Counted from the stretch's first letter, positions 27,789 to 38,120 are shown. The stretch: 64,000 nt of DNA from Acinetobacter larvae (GCF_001704115.1 NZ_CP016895.1:434001-498000); one strand, 5' to 3'. Notes: a model not told the origin generated them from the letters alone. Program-made: numbers and translations.

Positions 27789-28547
27789 TTATTTTTTATA
27801 AGCTTCTACCGTAATGATTTCAGAATCATTGTGTGGCGCTTGCTGTGGATCATAATCAGAACAGAATTGGATATCGCTAAAGCCAGCTTGGCTGAGCAAC
27901 TGTTTCAGTTCTGCAATGCCATACCAGTGCAGACTAAAGATTTCAAATTCACTTTGAATGATCTGTTGGTCGCGCCATTTCTCATAGCGGTGGTGGGTAG
28001 TGGTGGTTTGCTGGACATAATCAATGGCAGACTGGGTGATTTGTAGGGTAATTAAATCGTTGTTTTCGGTGTGAAAAGTACGTGTGGTGGTGTGACCGAC
28101 TTGAAAGTTGTGCTGGAAGAAAATATCAAAAATTAAGCGCCCTTGATCGGCTAAGTGCTGGTAGCTACGCTGTAGAAACTCGGTAAAATCTTGTGCATGT
28201 TGCAACAGTAAAATGGTGCCTGTCGGCACAATAATGGCATCAAAGACATCATTATAGTCAAAGTCGGTAAAACTAAATTGTTGTACACAATCCTGCGCGA
28301 GTTGCTGGCTGGCTAGGTTTTTTTGACAATAATCTAGCATCTGTTTGGAATAATCAAAACCCAGCACATCAAGACCTTGTTGCAGGAGTGGAATAAGAAT
28401 ACGCCCCGTACCTACGCCAGCTTCTAAGATTTTACCGTTTATGCCTTGTAGACGTTGCGCATAATATTCAACATCACCGAAGCTTGTGCCAATGGCTTTG
28501 TCGAGTTGGTAGACTTCGGCTGATAGACTGTTGTAATTCCAATTCAT
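27789..28547 (-). CDS. Class I SAM-dependent methyltransferase
   Basis: 252 residues from ATG 28547, chosen because CAGGAT sits about 10 nt upstream; ATG 28571 would add eight residues. Motif I ILEAGVGTGRILIPLLQ (about 43-59), motif II VLGFDYSKQML and motif IV-like FDAIIVPTGTILLLQH follow the small-molecule methyltransferase fold. Substrate unknown. Ends about 55 bp from the hmp operators; a functional link to NO is not supported. Confidence 0.8.
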   Translation of the reverse strand: MNWNYNSLSAEVYQLDKAIGTSFGDVEYYAQRLQGINGKILEAGVGTGRILIPLLQQGLDVLGFDYSKQMLDYCQKNLASQQLAQDCVQQFSFTDFDYNDVFDAIIVPTGTILLLQHAQDFTEFLQRSYQHLADQGRLIFDIFFQHNFQVGHTTTRTFHTENNDLITLQITQSAIDYVQQTTTTHHRYEKWRDQQIIQSEFEIFSLHWYGIAELKQLLSQAGFSDIQFCSDYDPQQAPHNDSEIITVEAYKK

Positions 28548-28720
28548 TTTAAAACCATCCTGTTTGATCATCCAGATAGCGCGAAGTCTACCTGAAATCG
28601 CACTGAAGTCTATGTTGCGAAGAGCGCAATGTACTTAGAACGCATAAAAACCGTAGTAGATACATCTTTCGCTATGATTCGCGTACAGACCTATGCATAG
28701 ATTTCAGCTGCTATGTTGCG

Positions 28721-30259
28721 CTATTTTTTGCCAAAAAGTGAGCCGAGTATGCCACGAAGCAGTTTTTGCCCTGTAGGTCCACCGAGGCTGCGCGCGGCAC
28801 TTTTAGCAAAGGTACTCAGTACATCTTCGCTCAATTTGGAGCGGGCTTGTGCTGCTTGTTCATCGGCTTTGATCTGTTGTTTAAGTTGTTTTTCTTGCTC
28901 TTTATCAAGTATTTGTTGTTGCTTGCTCGTCGCTTTGGCGGCTATTTCGGCTTGGCGTTGTTGTTCTTGCTCAGTGACTTTGCGCTGTAACATTTCATAG
29001 GCGCTGTCTCGATCCAGCACTTTTTCATAAACCCCAGCAATGATGCTATTTGCTAAAAAATCTTGGCGTTGTTGTGGGCTGATAGGGCTAAAACTAGTAT
29101 AGGGTGGCATAATCCAACCGCGTTGTACGATTTGCGGTGTACCATTTTCATCGAGGCAGCTGATCAGTGCCTCGCCAACAGCCAGTTGGGTGATCACTTC
29201 ACTGACATCAAATGCAGGATTGGCACGAAAAGTTTGTGCTGCACTTTTTACCGCTTTCTGCTCTTTTGGAGTAAAGGCACGTAAGGCATGTTGGATACGA
29301 TTACCCAATTGACCTAAGATCGTTTCAGGCAGGTCCAAGGGATTTTGCGTGACAAAATAAATACCGACACCTTTAGAGCGAATTAAGCGTAGCACTTGCT
29401 CAATTTTTTGTTGTAATGCAGTATTATGATTGGCAAATAATAGATGTGCTTCATCAAAGAAAAAGACCAGTTTAGGTTGTTCTAGATCACCAACTTCAGG
29501 TAGTTTTTCAAAGAGTTCGGAGAGCATCCATAGCAAAAAACTGGCATAGAGCTTGGGGGTATTCATGAGCTGATCTGCAGCCAGCACATTGATATAGCCA
29601 TGTCCTTTGCTGTCTGTTTGCAGAAAATCCATGATGTCCAAACTGGGTTCAGCAAAAAATAATTCACCACCCTGATCCGCCAGTGCCAATAAATTACGCT
29701 GTATCGCACCAAGACTAGCGGCAGAAAGGTTGCCATACTCATTTTTGAGTTGACTCGCGTTTTCACTCACATAGCTGAGCATGGCTTTAAGGTCTTTAAA
29801 ATCAATCAATAATAAGCCTTGATCATCTGCAATACGAAATACCGCAGACAATACGCCTTGTTGGGTATCATTTAAATTTAAAATCTGTGCCAATAAGAGT
29901 GGTCCGATTTCGGAAATCGTGGTGCGTATAGGATGGCCTTGCTTGCCAAATAAGTCCCAAAAGAGCACGGGTGCCGCTGCAAACTCAATCTCATGGACTT
30001 GGAGTAAGCTAAGGCGTTGATCAAATTTTTCATGATGACTGCCAGCCATGGCAAGACTGGACACATCACCTTTGGCATCGGCCAAAAAGACCGGTACACC
30101 AAGCCGAGAAAAGCTTTCGGCGAGGACTTTGAGTGTGATGGTTTTGCCTGTGCCTGTTGCACCAGCAATAAGCCCATGACGATTGGCAAGTTGTGAATAT
30201 AAAACAATATTTTTTGTTGTATCAGCACTTTCTTTGGCGATGATCAGAGGCGTTCCCAT
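28721..30259 (-). CDS. HerA-like/DUF853 ATPase (YjgR family)
   Basis: 512 residues. Walker A AGATGTGKTITLK at about 32-44, FLADAKGDVSSLA, Walker B KLVFFFDEAHLLF and the arginine-finger region YFVTQNPLDLPETILGQLGNRIQHALRAFTP are typical of HerA/FtsK-type hexameric motors. A Gln/Lys-rich coiled-coil stretch (about 425-475) leads to a GGPTGQKLLRGILGSLFGKK C-terminus conserved in YjgR. Cellular role unknown. ATG 30257-30259. Confidence 0.88.
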   Translation of the reverse strand: MGTPLIIAKESADTTKNIVLYSQLANRHGLIAGATGTGKTITLKVLAESFSRLGVPVFLADAKGDVSSLAMAGSHHEKFDQRLSLLQVHEIEFAAAPVLFWDLFGKQGHPIRTTISEIGPLLLAQILNLNDTQQGVLSAVFRIADDQGLLLIDFKDLKAMLSYVSENASQLKNEYGNLSAASLGAIQRNLLALADQGGELFFAEPSLDIMDFLQTDSKGHGYINVLAADQLMNTPKLYASFLLWMLSELFEKLPEVGDLEQPKLVFFFDEAHLLFANHNTALQQKIEQVLRLIRSKGVGIYFVTQNPLDLPETILGQLGNRIQHALRAFTPKEQKAVKSAAQTFRANPAFDVSEVITQLAVGEALISCLDENGTPQIVQRGWIMPPYTSFSPISPQQRQDFLANSIIAGVYEKVLDRDSAYEMLQRKVTEQEQQRQAEIAAKATSKQQQILDKEQEKQLKQQIKADEQAAQARSKLSEDVLSTFAKSAARSLGGPTGQKLLRGILGSLFGKK

Positions 30260-30494
30260 TGTTAACTCTTATATTTTGTTGGAATGTATTGTGATTTATA
30301 ACACAGTTAGTTGGATTGATCATTAAAAGAACGATTGCCAATGATTGCAAGCTTGCTGGGTGTGTCTTAATTGGTTTAAGTACCTGAAATGGGAACATAC
30401 CATACGTGTAATCAATCTATTCAATCCAAAGTACAGCACAAGTCGCAACGGCTTGTCGCTGCTTGTGCTGGTGACATTGTTATTCGATCTTTGG

Positions 30495-31688
30495 CTAGAC
30501 TATGCGGGTCAAGGCTTGTTCTATATCTGCGATTAAGTCCTCTGTTTGTTCAAGCCCAATACAGAAGCGGACCAATATGCCATCGCTCAGATGAGCGTGT
30601 TCGCATGCACGCATTTTATGGATTTGGTAATACATCACTAGGCTAATTGGTCCTCCCCAGCTAAAGCCGATTTTAAATAACTGCAGTTGTTCAATAAATT
30701 GTTTGACCTGTGCCAAGCTATAGTCTGCTTTAAAAATAACACTGACCAGACCTGCGGCGAGCCCTGTTGGGCAGAGTTGTTGCCAATGTTGATGACCTGG
30801 GCTATCTGGCAGGGCAGGATGCAAGACTTGGGCAAAAGCAGTTTGCGTCTTGAGCCAGTTAGTTAATTGCAATGCACTTTGACATTGTTGTTGATAGCGT
30901 ATACGCATGGAGGATAGGCTGCGTTGGATTTGCGCACAGTCATCGCCGGAGACAGCAATACCTTGTAAAGCATGCATTTTTAATAAACGCAGATGCAGCG
31001 GGCGGTGTGTGGTGGTGATTGAACCCATGAGGATATCGCCACCGCCACTGGGGTATTTGGTCAGTGCATGGACACTGATATCGACAGCGCTGTGTGCATC
31101 ACCGAGATCAAAGGGATTAAAAGCTAACCCAGCTCCCCAAGTATTGTCGAGTGCAGTTAAAATATTGGCTTGTTTGGCTTTGTGAATAAAAGCAAGCAGG
31201 TCTGGAAATTCAAGGCTGACCGAACCCGCAGCTTCTAGCCAAAGGAGCTTGCATTGTGCGCTGGGTTGGAAGCTATCAATCGCCATTGGGTTATAAATAC
31301 CTACATGGATATTGTAGTGTTCCGATAAATACTGTAGGTGTTCTTGATTGGGACCGTAGATATTATCGGGAATCCAAACTTCATCCCCCTGTTTTAATAA
31401 GCAGCTATTGACGAGGTTAATGGCTGATAAACCACTGGGTGCTAATAATGTATATTTGCCGCCTTCGATTTGTGCGATTTGATCGGCCAAAGTGTAAGTT
31501 GTTGGCGTGCCATGTGTGCCATAACTATAATCATAAGGATCCGTCCAGTGGCGTTGTTCTAGTGCAGCAATATCTGAGAAGATAATTGTTGATGCACGAT
31601 ACAGTGGCGGTTGAATTGTATTTAAGTATTGTGGTGCTAAACGTGTAGCATGTAGAAGTTGGGTTTGGGGGCTATATTTTTTAGACAT
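30495..31688 (-). CDS. metC: Cystathionine beta-lyase-like PLP enzyme
   Basis: 397 residues, Cys/Met-metabolism PLP family; MetC cleaves cystathionine to homocysteine, pyruvate and ammonia. N-terminus TQLLHATR and YGTHGTPTTYTLADQIAQIEGG are family hallmarks; LDNTWGAGLAFNPFDLGADHS-like region carries the PLP aspartate; the Schiff-base lysine lies in ALTKYPSGGGD, where most relatives have S-x-TKY-x-x-GHSD. The exact substrate (cystathionine, cysteine, methionine) is not decidable here. Preceded upstream (30260-30494, minus side) by an 8-bp hairpin at 30436-30470 without a T-tract. Confidence 0.87.
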   Translation of the reverse strand: MSKKYSPQTQLLHATRLAPQYLNTIQPPLYRASTIIFSDIAALEQRHWTDPYDYSYGTHGTPTTYTLADQIAQIEGGKYTLLAPSGLSAINLVNSCLLKQGDEVWIPDNIYGPNQEHLQYLSEHYNIHVGIYNPMAIDSFQPSAQCKLLWLEAAGSVSLEFPDLLAFIHKAKQANILTALDNTWGAGLAFNPFDLGDAHSAVDISVHALTKYPSGGGDILMGSITTTHRPLHLRLLKMHALQGIAVSGDDCAQIQRSLSSMRIRYQQQCQSALQLTNWLKTQTAFAQVLHPALPDSPGHQHWQQLCPTGLAAGLVSVIFKADYSLAQVKQFIEQLQLFKIGFSWGGPISLVMYYQIHKMRACEHAHLSDGILVRFCIGLEQTEDLIADIEQALTRIV

Positions 31689-31892
31689 TAGACGATCAAA
31701 ATCAACAATAAGAATAGCTTAAGAAAAACATATTTTATCTGTGAGGCAAAGTGAAATCTAAAACAAAAAGCAACAAAAAGCGCAGCTTATACTTAGATAC
31801 CAAATCGTGACATAGCTTGGTCTTAATTTTGCTAGTTCAGTATCACTATTCTGGTTATTCGCCAGACCGACTGATCAGGCATAAGGACCATT

Positions 31893-32786
31893 ATGATGAA
31901 TAACATACAGGTACATTTTTTCCAACATGCAGCCGATGAAGGTTTTGGGAATTGTAAGGATTATCTACACAGTCTAGGTGCTCAGCTCAGTAGTACTGAG
32001 TTTTTTGCCCTGCCATCTTTATTCGATATCGAACTTGATGCTTTACCTGAGATTGATGATGTCGATTTATTGATTGTGATGGGTAGTTTATTGCAATTGC
32101 AAGATGAGCTGTATTATCCATGGCTTAAAACAGAAAAGCGTTGGCTTAGGCGTTATTTGGCAAGTAAAAAGCCATTGATTGCGGTGGGGGTTGGTGCACA
32201 AGTCTTGGCCCAGAGTTTAGGGGCAATTGCATCTGATCGAAAGCTGATGGTCTGTGGCTGGCAACAGGTTTATGCTTATGCAGATCGCGTACAGCGCGTA
32301 GCACATTTTCAGATGCCACAGCAGACACAGGTCTTACAATGGTATCAACAGGGCTATGCATTGCCACGTGGTGCAATTGCTTTGGCCTATAGTCATGATT
32401 ATCATCACCAAGCATTTCAGATTGAGCAGCATGTTTTGGCATTTCAATTTCATCCTGAGATCACACCACAGCGTTATCAAAGCCTATGTGAAGAACAGTC
32501 ACAGCAACTAAAAGATAATGCTGCTCAGTCTTTAAGTTCTCTCGAATGTAAGCAAGTAAACCATCAAGTACATCGTCAGCTAAATGACCAAGTAAATGAT
32601 CAGTTAAGTCATCAAGTAAATCGTCAGGTAAATGACCAAGTAAATGATCAAGTAAGTCATCAAGATGCTTTGGCACAAGATGATCACCAAGCCGTGCTCA
32701 TGGGCTGCCGACAAGGAGCTTTGTTATTGCAACGTGCCATTGACTATGTGTTGTCTTATTCTCGGCAAAAACATGTCAAATGCTAG
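31893..32786 (+). CDS. Class I glutamine amidotransferase-like protein, nucleophile missing
   Basis: 297 residues. Overall GATase1 fold: DLLIVMGS, YPWLKTEKRWLRRYL, KPLIAVGVGAQVLAQSLGA, and FQFHPEIT with the His and Glu of the triad. In active relatives the elbow reads G-V/I-C-L-G-A/H-Q; here it is AVGVGAQ, so cysteine is glycine, and the oxyanion GG is GS. Catalysis is therefore unlikely. A 36-residue tetrapeptide repeat interrupts the C-terminal part. AAGGACC precedes ATG 31893. It is a monocistronic gene before the S10 operon. Confidence 0.78.
   Translation: MMNNIQVHFFQHAADEGFGNCKDYLHSLGAQLSSTEFFALPSLFDIELDALPEIDDVDLLIVMGSLLQLQDELYYPWLKTEKRWLRRYLASKKPLIAVGVGAQVLAQSLGAIASDRKLMVCGWQQVYAYADRVQRVAHFQMPQQTQVLQWYQQGYALPRGAIALAYSHDYHHQAFQIEQHVLAFQFHPEITPQRYQSLCEEQSQQLKDNAAQSLSSLECKQVNHQVHRQLNDQVNDQLSHQVNRQVNDQVNDQVSHQDALAQDDHQAVLMGCRQGALLLQRAIDYVLSYSRQKHVKC
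32556..32663 (+). repeat. 12-bp in-frame tandem repeat (VNDQ-type tetrapeptides)
   Basis: Nine 12-bp units encode VNHQ VHRQ LNDQ VNDQ LSHQ VNRQ VNDQ VNDQ VSHQ. Units 1-4 and 5-8 form a 48-bp higher-order repeat, showing block duplication after unit expansion. Confidence 0.93.
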
Positions 32787-33340
32787 CTTAGCAATCACCA
32801 GTCTGTTTTTGACAAGCTTCATCCCATGGGCTGGGGATGTTGTTTTGAGCCATATGGGAGATATTCGAGATACTTGGAGATACAGTTTTAAGGCAGCATG
32901 TTCGTAGCATCATAAAAGAGCAAATATCTGCTTTGGGCAACTGTTGTGGTGAAGTCTGTTGTGAAGTCCTGATTTTGATTATTTTACATACAGAGAAGTT
33001 GCTATTTTTGTCAATCAAGTCTACTGCAAGTTTATAGCGTTGCTCCTTGGGTTTTAAGTGTTTAATAAATTGATTTATTTGAAAAAAATATCATAGTGCT
33101 GTGCGAGCCAAGGATTTAAAAAGAGTGGCGAATATCATTTGCTATCGCTTGCAATAGTGGTTATAATGAGCAGCCCTTTTATGATGAGGGGTAAATAATC
33201 ACACAATAAGTGGATTATTTAGATCGTTACAGTCGTGGCATCGATCACGACCCTAGTGATTTTCACTGCCTTTGACACTTGCCAACGGGTGAGGTGCGTC
33301 AAGGGTGATTCTTTATATATTTGGCTTGGAGTTTACTGGT
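32787..33340 (+). promoter_or_regulatory. S10 operon upstream region: promoter and leader
   Basis: 32787-33120 shows no credible gene. At 33139-33144 TTGCTA and 33162-33167 TATAAT are exactly 17 nt apart, giving a strong promoter with start near 33174 and a ~165-nt leader. Leader stems: TAAATAATC/GATTATTTA (33192-33221), GTCGTG/CACGAC (33232-33251) and CCTTTGAC/GTCAAGGG (33269-33305). E. coli represses its S10 operon by L4 binding to such a leader; whether that applies here is unknown. Confidence 0.75.
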
Positions 33341-33652
33341 ATGTCTAACCAGAGAATCCGTATCCGTCTTAAGTCTTTTGATCATCGTCTGATTGATCAA
33401 TCTTCTCAAGAGATCGTAGAAACCGCTAAGCGTACTGGCGCACAAGTTTGTGGTCCAATCCCGATGCCAACTCGCATCGAACGCTTCAACGTTCTAACTT
33501 CACCGCATGTTAACAAAGATGCGCGTGATCAATATGAAATCCGCACTTACAAACGTTTGATCGATATCGTGCAGCCAACAGACAAAACTGTTGATGCGTT
33601 GATGAAATTAGATCTAGCAGCTGGTGTTGATGTTCAGATCGCATTGGGTTAA
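33341..33652 (+). CDS. rpsJ: 30S ribosomal protein S10 (NusE)
   Basis: 103 residues, the E. coli length. Binds the 30S head and, with NusB, acts in antitermination. [19 protein letters not shown] and [17 protein letters not shown] are diagnostic. The real start is ATG 33341 with TTGGAG upstream; an open frame from 33305 adds 12 foreign residues. First gene of the S10 operon. Confidence 0.98.
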   Translation: MSNQRIRIRLKSFDHRLIDQSSQEIVETAKRTGAQVCGPIPMPTRIERFNVLTSPHVNKDARDQYEIRTYKRLIDIVQPTDKTVDALMKLDLAAGVDVQIALG

Positions 33653-33711
33653 GGCTTTCGGTTAATTAACACTCTAAGTTAATTAAGCCGCTTTTTAAGA
33701 GGTTTACACAC

Positions 33712-34350
33712 ATGGCTATTGGTTTAGTCGGTCGTAAGTGCGGTATGACCCGTATCTTCACAGATGCCGGCGTCTCTGTGCCTGTAACAGTGATCGAAGT
33801 TGATCCAAACCGTATCACTCAAATTAAAACGCTTGAAACTGATGGTTATCAAGCGATTCAGATTACTACAGGCGAACGTCGCGAATCTCGTGTAACAAAT
33901 GCTCAGAAAGGTCACTTTGCGAAAGCGGGTGTTGCTGCTGGTCGTTTGGTTCAAGAATTCCGTGCTACTGAAGCTGACCTAGAAGGTCGTGAAGTTGGTG
34001 GTACTATCGGTGTTGACTTGTTTACAGTAGGTCAAGTTGTTGACGTAACTGGTCAGTCTAAAGGTAAAGGTTTCCAAGGTGGTGTTAAACGTTGGAACTT
34101 CCGTACCCAAGATGCTACACATGGTAACTCTGTTTCTCACCGTGTTTTAGGTTCTACAGGTCAAAACCAAACACCTGGACGCGTGTTCAAAGGCAAGAAA
34201 ATGGCTGGGCACCTAGGTGCAGAACGCGTTACAGTTCAAGGTCTTGAAGTTGTTTCTATCGACGCTGAACGTTCAGTACTCGTTGTAAAAGGTGCAATTC
34301 CTGGCGCAACAGGTGGTGACGTTATCGTTCGTCCTACAATCAAGGCCTGA
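33712..34350 (+). CDS. rplC: 50S ribosomal protein L3
   Basis: 212 residues (E. coli 209). Early 23S rRNA-binding protein whose extension reaches the peptidyl-transferase centre. [15 protein letters not shown] at the N-terminus and [43 protein letters not shown] in the tip region, which holds the glutamine methylated by PrmB in E. coli. Follows rpsJ by 59 nt. Confidence 0.98.
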   Translation: MAIGLVGRKCGMTRIFTDAGVSVPVTVIEVDPNRITQIKTLETDGYQAIQITTGERRESRVTNAQKGHFAKAGVAAGRLVQEFRATEADLEGREVGGTIGVDLFTVGQVVDVTGQSKGKGFQGGVKRWNFRTQDATHGNSVSHRVLGSTGQNQTPGRVFKGKKMAGHLGAERVTVQGLEVVSIDAERSVLVVKGAIPGATGGDVIVRPTIKA

Positions 34351-34361
34351 GGGGAAATAAC

Positions 34362-34964
34362 GTGAATTTAAAAACTGTTTCCGGCTCTGCTGTTGAATTG
34401 TCTGAAGTTGCTTTCGGACGCGAATTTAATGAAGCGCTTGTACACCAAGTGGTTACAGCTTATTTAGCTGGTGGTCGTCAAGGTTCTCGCGCTCAAAAAT
34501 CACGTGCAGACGTATCTGGCGGTGGTAAAAAACCATTCCGTCAAAAAGGTACTGGCCGCGCTCGTGCTGGTTCTATTCGTAGCCCAATCTGGGTGGGTGG
34601 TGGTAAAACTTTTGCTGCTCGTCCACAAGATTGGTCTCAAAAAGTTAACCGCAAAATGTACCGCGGTGCAATGCAATGTATCTTAGCTGAACTTGTTCGC
34701 CAAGATCGTCTTGTATTGGTTGAAGAGTTTGCTGTTACAGCACCTAAAACTAAAGAATTGCTTGCAAAACTAAACGACTTGAACGCTACTCGTGCATTGA
34801 TCGTTACTGACGCTGTAGATGAAAACCTATATCTAGCTGCACGTAACCTTCCACACGTTGATGTGGTTGATGCGACTGCTATCGATCCTGTTGGTTTGAT
34901 TGCGTTTGATAAAGTTGTTATGTCTGTTGCTGCTGCTAAGAAAATTGAGGTAGAACTCGGATGA
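34362..34964 (+). CDS. rplD: 50S ribosomal protein L4
   Basis: 200 residues (E. coli 201). Lines the exit tunnel and in E. coli represses the S10 operon. The loop [23 protein letters not shown] is intact. Starts with GTG 34362 after GGGGAAA; no ATG fits. Stop overlaps the rplW start by 4 bp. Confidence 0.98.
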   Translation: MNLKTVSGSAVELSEVAFGREFNEALVHQVVTAYLAGGRQGSRAQKSRADVSGGGKKPFRQKGTGRARAGSIRSPIWVGGGKTFAARPQDWSQKVNRKMYRGAMQCILAELVRQDRLVLVEEFAVTAPKTKELLAKLNDLNATRALIVTDAVDENLYLAARNLPHVDVVDATAIDPVGLIAFDKVVMSVAAAKKIEVELG

Positions 34965-35281
34965 ACAACGAACGTTTATATCAAGTCCTCAAAGGACCAG
35001 TGATTTCAGAAAAAGCACAAGTTTTAGGCGACACTGCTGGTGTTCAAGTTTTTACTGTTGCACTTGATGCAACTAAGCTTGAAGTTAAAAAAGCAGTAGA
35101 GCAATTATTTGGTGTTGAAGTTGTGAAAGTAAACACAACAATCACTAAAGGTAAGACTAAACGCTTTGGTAAAACATTAGGACGTCGTTCTGATGTTAAA
35201 AAAGCATACGTCACCCTGAAAGCTGGCCAAGATGTTGAAATGGCTGACTTGGGCGATACCGCTGAAAGCGCAGCGGAATAA
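34961..35281 (+). CDS. rplW: 50S ribosomal protein L23
   Basis: 106 residues (E. coli 100). Docking site at the tunnel exit for trigger factor and [15 protein letters not shown] and [21 protein letters not shown] are family motifs; the C-terminus is a few residues longer and acidic. ATGA overlap with rplD indicates coupling. Confidence 0.97.
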   Translation: MNNERLYQVLKGPVISEKAQVLGDTAGVQVFTVALDATKLEVKKAVEQLFGVEVVKVNTTITKGKTKRFGKTLGRRSDVKKAYVTLKAGQDVEMADLGDTAESAAE

Positions 35282-35292
35282 GGACGAAAATT

Positions 35293-36117
35293 ATGCCGAT
35301 TCAAAAATGTAAGCCAACGTCTCCAGGACGTCGCTTTGTAGAGAAAGTGGTTCATCCACATCTCCATAAAGGCGCGCCATATGCACCGTTGGTAGAAGCT
35401 AAAAAACGTACTGGTGGTCGTAATAACAACGGTCATATTACAACTCGTCACGTTGGTGGTGGTCATAAGCAACACTATCGTCTTGTCGATTTCAAACGTA
35501 ATAAAGATGGCGTTCCAGCTGTTGTTGAGCGTATTGAATACGATCCAAACCGTACTGCACACATCGCATTGTTGAAGTATGCTGACGGTGAACGTCGTTA
35601 TATTATTGCGCCGAAAGGTTTACGTGCTGGCGATAAAGTACAATCTGGTAACGATGCACCAATTCGTACCGGTAACTGCTTGCCACTACGCAACATGCCA
35701 ATCGGTTCTACACTACACAATATCGAACTTAAGATTGGTAAAGGCGCGCAAATTGCTCGTTCAGCTGGTACTTCGGTTCAGTTGTTGGGTCGTGACGGTT
35801 CTTACGCCATCATTCGTTTGCGTTCAGGCGAAATGCGTAAAGTACACGTTGAATGCCGTGCTGTAATTGGTGAAGTTTCTAACCAAGAAAGCAACCTACG
35901 TTCATTGGGTAAAGCTGGTGCTTCACGCTGGCGTGGTGTTCGTCCTACCGTTCGTGGTATGGCGATGAACCCGATTGATCACCCACATGGTGGTGGTGAA
36001 GGGCGTAACAAAGGTATTCAACCTGTAAGCCCATGGGGTCAAAAAGCGAAAGGGTACAAGACACGTACCAATAAGCGTACGACTAAGATGATCATTCGCG
36101 ACCGTCGCGTTAAGTAA
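35293..36117 (+). CDS. rplB: 50S ribosomal protein L2
   Basis: 274 residues (E. coli 273). Needed for subunit joining and peptidyl transfer. [20 protein letters not shown] and the C-terminal [19 protein letters not shown], including the functionally important histidine, are intact. AAGGAC precedes ATG 35293. Confidence 0.98.
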   Translation: MPIQKCKPTSPGRRFVEKVVHPHLHKGAPYAPLVEAKKRTGGRNNNGHITTRHVGGGHKQHYRLVDFKRNKDGVPAVVERIEYDPNRTAHIALLKYADGERRYIIAPKGLRAGDKVQSGNDAPIRTGNCLPLRNMPIGSTLHNIELKIGKGAQIARSAGTSVQLLGRDGSYAIIRLRSGEMRKVHVECRAVIGEVSNQESNLRSLGKAGASRWRGVRPTVRGMAMNPIDHPHGGGEGRNKGIQPVSPWGQKAKGYKTRTNKRTTKMIIRDRRVK

Positions 36118-36136
36118 CAAGTAAAGGAATCTGACA

Positions 36137-36412
36137 ATGCCTCGTTCTCTGAAAAAAGGCCCATTCGTCGATGCGCACTTGTTCGCTAAGGTTGAAGCGG
36201 CTGTAGCGAGTAATTCTCGTAAGCCGATCAAAACTTGGTCGCGTCGTTCGATGATCCTCCCAGATTTTGTTGGTTTAACAATTTCTGTTCACAATGGCCG
36301 TAACCATGTTCCAGTGATTGTATCTGAACATATGGTTGGTCATAAACTCGGTGAATTCGCGCCAACTCGTACCTATCGTGGTCACGGTGTTGACAAGAAG
36401 TCTAAACGTTAA
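36137..36412 (+). CDS. rpsS: 30S ribosomal protein S19
   Basis: 91 residues (E. coli 92). Head protein contacting S13 and the A-site. [15 protein letters not shown] and [14 protein letters not shown] are diagnostic. AAAGGAAT precedes ATG 36137; 10 nt before rplV. Confidence 0.98.
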   Translation: MPRSLKKGPFVDAHLFAKVEAAVASNSRKPIKTWSRRSMILPDFVGLTISVHNGRNHVPVIVSEHMVGHKLGEFAPTRTYRGHGVDKKSKR

Positions 36413-36422
36413 GGTGCTCACA

Positions 36423-36752
36423 ATGGAAGTAACTGCTAAATTACGCGGTGCCGCCATCTCGGCACAAAAAGCACGTTTGGTTGCAGACCTTATTCGCGGC
36501 AAATCTGTTGCGCACGCTTTAAACATCTTGAACTTCAGCAACAAAAAAGCTGCTGTTCTTGTGAAAAAAGCTTTGGAATCTGCAATTGCTAACGCTGAAC
36601 ATAACAACAGTTTAGATGTAGACGATCTTAAGGTTTCTACGATTTACGTTGACGAAGGCACTAGCCTGAAACGTATTATGCCACGTGCTAAAGGCCGTGC
36701 AGATCGTATTACCAAACGTACTTGTCACATCACCGTTAAGGTAGGGGTTTGA
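36423..36752 (+). CDS. rplV: 50S ribosomal protein L22
   Basis: 109 residues (E. coli 110) from ATG 36423; an open frame from 36318 overlaps rpsS and is not real. Hairpin loop [15 protein letters not shown], where macrolide-resistance changes occur in other species, is wild-type in form. Immediately precedes rpsC. Confidence 0.97.
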   Translation: MEVTAKLRGAAISAQKARLVADLIRGKSVAHALNILNFSNKKAAVLVKKALESAIANAEHNNSLDVDDLKVSTIYVDEGTSLKRIMPRAKGRADRITKRTCHITVKVGV

Positions 36753-36753
36753 T

Positions 36754-37506
36754 ATGGGTCAGAAGGTTCATCCAATCGGTATCCGCCTAGGTGTTGTGAA
36801 ACGTCATAACGCTAACTGGTATGCGAATCCGAAACAATATGCTGAATACTTGCTTAAAGATCTTCAAGTTCGTGAGTTTTTAATTAAAAAACTTAAGAAT
36901 GCGATGGTAAGCAATATTCTTATCGAACGCCCAACAGGCGCAGCTAAAGTAACCATTAGTACTGCTCGTCCTGGTATCGTGATCGGTAAAAAAGGCGAAG
37001 ATATTGAAAAATTACAGCGCGAACTTACTCAAATTATGGGTGTTCCAGCGCAAGTAAGCATCAATGAAATCGATCGCCCTGACTTAGACGCACGTCTTGT
37101 TGCTGAAGCTATTGCTTCTCAACTTGAAAAACGTGTTATGTTCCGTCGCGCGATGAAGCGTGCGGTACAAAACACCATGCGTGCTGGTGCGAAGGGTATC
37201 AAAGTTGAAGTTTCAGGCCGTTTAGGTGGTGCAGAGATTGCGCGTACTGAGTGGTATCGTGAAGGTCGTGTACCTTTACATACGCTTCGTGCAGACATCG
37301 ATTATGCAACTATGCGTGCAGAAACAACTTACGGTACGATTGGTGTTAAAGTTTGGATTTTCCGTGGTGAAATCTTGGGTGGCATGAAACAAGTCATGAA
37401 CCCAGCACCAGCTGAAGAACGTCCAGCTAAACGCGGTCGCGGTCGTGGTGAAGGTCAAGAGCGTCGTGGTCGTCGCAATGATCGTTCTGCTGAAAAAGGA
37501 GAATAA
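36754..37506 (+). CDS. rpsC: 30S ribosomal protein S3
   Basis: 250 residues against 233 in E. coli. KH domain with [12 protein letters not shown] and the mRNA-entry helicase residues R-x-x-x-x-K region ([10 protein letters not shown]). The extra length is a C-terminal basic, Gly/Arg-rich tail ([20 protein letters not shown]) that looks disordered. One base after the rplV stop. Confidence 0.97.
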   Translation: MGQKVHPIGIRLGVVKRHNANWYANPKQYAEYLLKDLQVREFLIKKLKNAMVSNILIERPTGAAKVTISTARPGIVIGKKGEDIEKLQRELTQIMGVPAQVSINEIDRPDLDARLVAEAIASQLEKRVMFRRAMKRAVQNTMRAGAKGIKVEVSGRLGGAEIARTEWYREGRVPLHTLRADIDYATMRAETTYGTIGVKVWIFRGEILGGMKQVMNPAPAEERPAKRGRGRGEGQERRGRRNDRSAEKGE

Positions 37507-37509
37507 TCC

Positions 37510-37923
37510 ATGTTGCAACCTAAACGTACTAAATTCCGCAAGGTGCAAAAAGGCCGTAACACTGGTCTAGCAAATCGTGGCAGTACAGTATCATTTGGTA
37601 CTATCGCATTGAAATCAGTTGAACGTGGTCGTATGACTGCGCGTCAAATTGAAGCAGCGCGTCGTACCATCAGCCGTCGTGTAAAACGTGGTGGTAAGAT
37701 TTTCATCCGCGTATTCCCAGACAAACCAATTACACAAAAACCATTAGAAGTACGTATGGGTAAAGGTAAAGGTAGTGTGGAATACTGGGTTTGTGAAATC
37801 AAACCAGGTAAGATCCTGTACGAAATGGAAGGTGTGAACGAAGAATTAGCAAGAGAAGCGTTTGCGCTTGCTGCTGCTAAACTTCCGTTTAAAACCACTA
37901 TCGTGACTCGGACGGTAATGTAA
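37510..37923 (+). CDS. rplP: 50S ribosomal protein L16
   Basis: 137 residues (E. coli 136). Organises the A-site tRNA and 5S region. [19 protein letters not shown] and [24 protein letters not shown] are conserved; the RMGKGKG motif contains the arginine hydroxylated by YcfD in E. coli. Stop shares a base with the rpmC ATG. Confidence 0.98.
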   Translation: MLQPKRTKFRKVQKGRNTGLANRGSTVSFGTIALKSVERGRMTARQIEAARRTISRRVKRGGKIFIRVFPDKPITQKPLEVRMGKGKGSVEYWVCEIKPGKILYEMEGVNEELAREAFALAAAKLPFKTTIVTRTVM

Positions 37924-38120
37924 TGAAAACTAAAGATCTACGTGAAAAGTCGGTAGAAGAGTTGACAGCTTTGCTTGATGAGCAGCAGTTGAACCAATTC
38001 CGTCTTCGTATGGCTAAAGCTACTGGTCAATTGGGCAAATCGCACGAAGTGCAAGTTGCTCGTAAAGCAGTTGCTCGTATTAAGACCCTCCTTACCGAAA
38101 AACAGGGGAACGGACAATGA
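37923..38120 (+). CDS. rpmC: 50S ribosomal protein L29
   Basis: 65 residues (E. coli 63). Two-helix protein near the tunnel exit. [17 protein letters not shown] and [12 protein letters not shown] are typical. TAATG junction with rplP and ATGA overlap with rpsQ. Confidence 0.97.
   Translation: MKTKDLREKSVEELTALLDEQQLNQFRLRMAKATGQLGKSHEVQVARKAVARIKTLLTEKQGNGQ

Noticed and set aside
32788..33018. 76-codon minus-strand frame before the S10 promoter
   Set aside because: No homology or start signal; overlaps the end region of the amidotransferase gene.
33305..33340. N-terminally extended rpsJ start
   Set aside because: Adds residues absent from all S10 proteins; ATG 33341 with TTGGAG gives exactly the family length.
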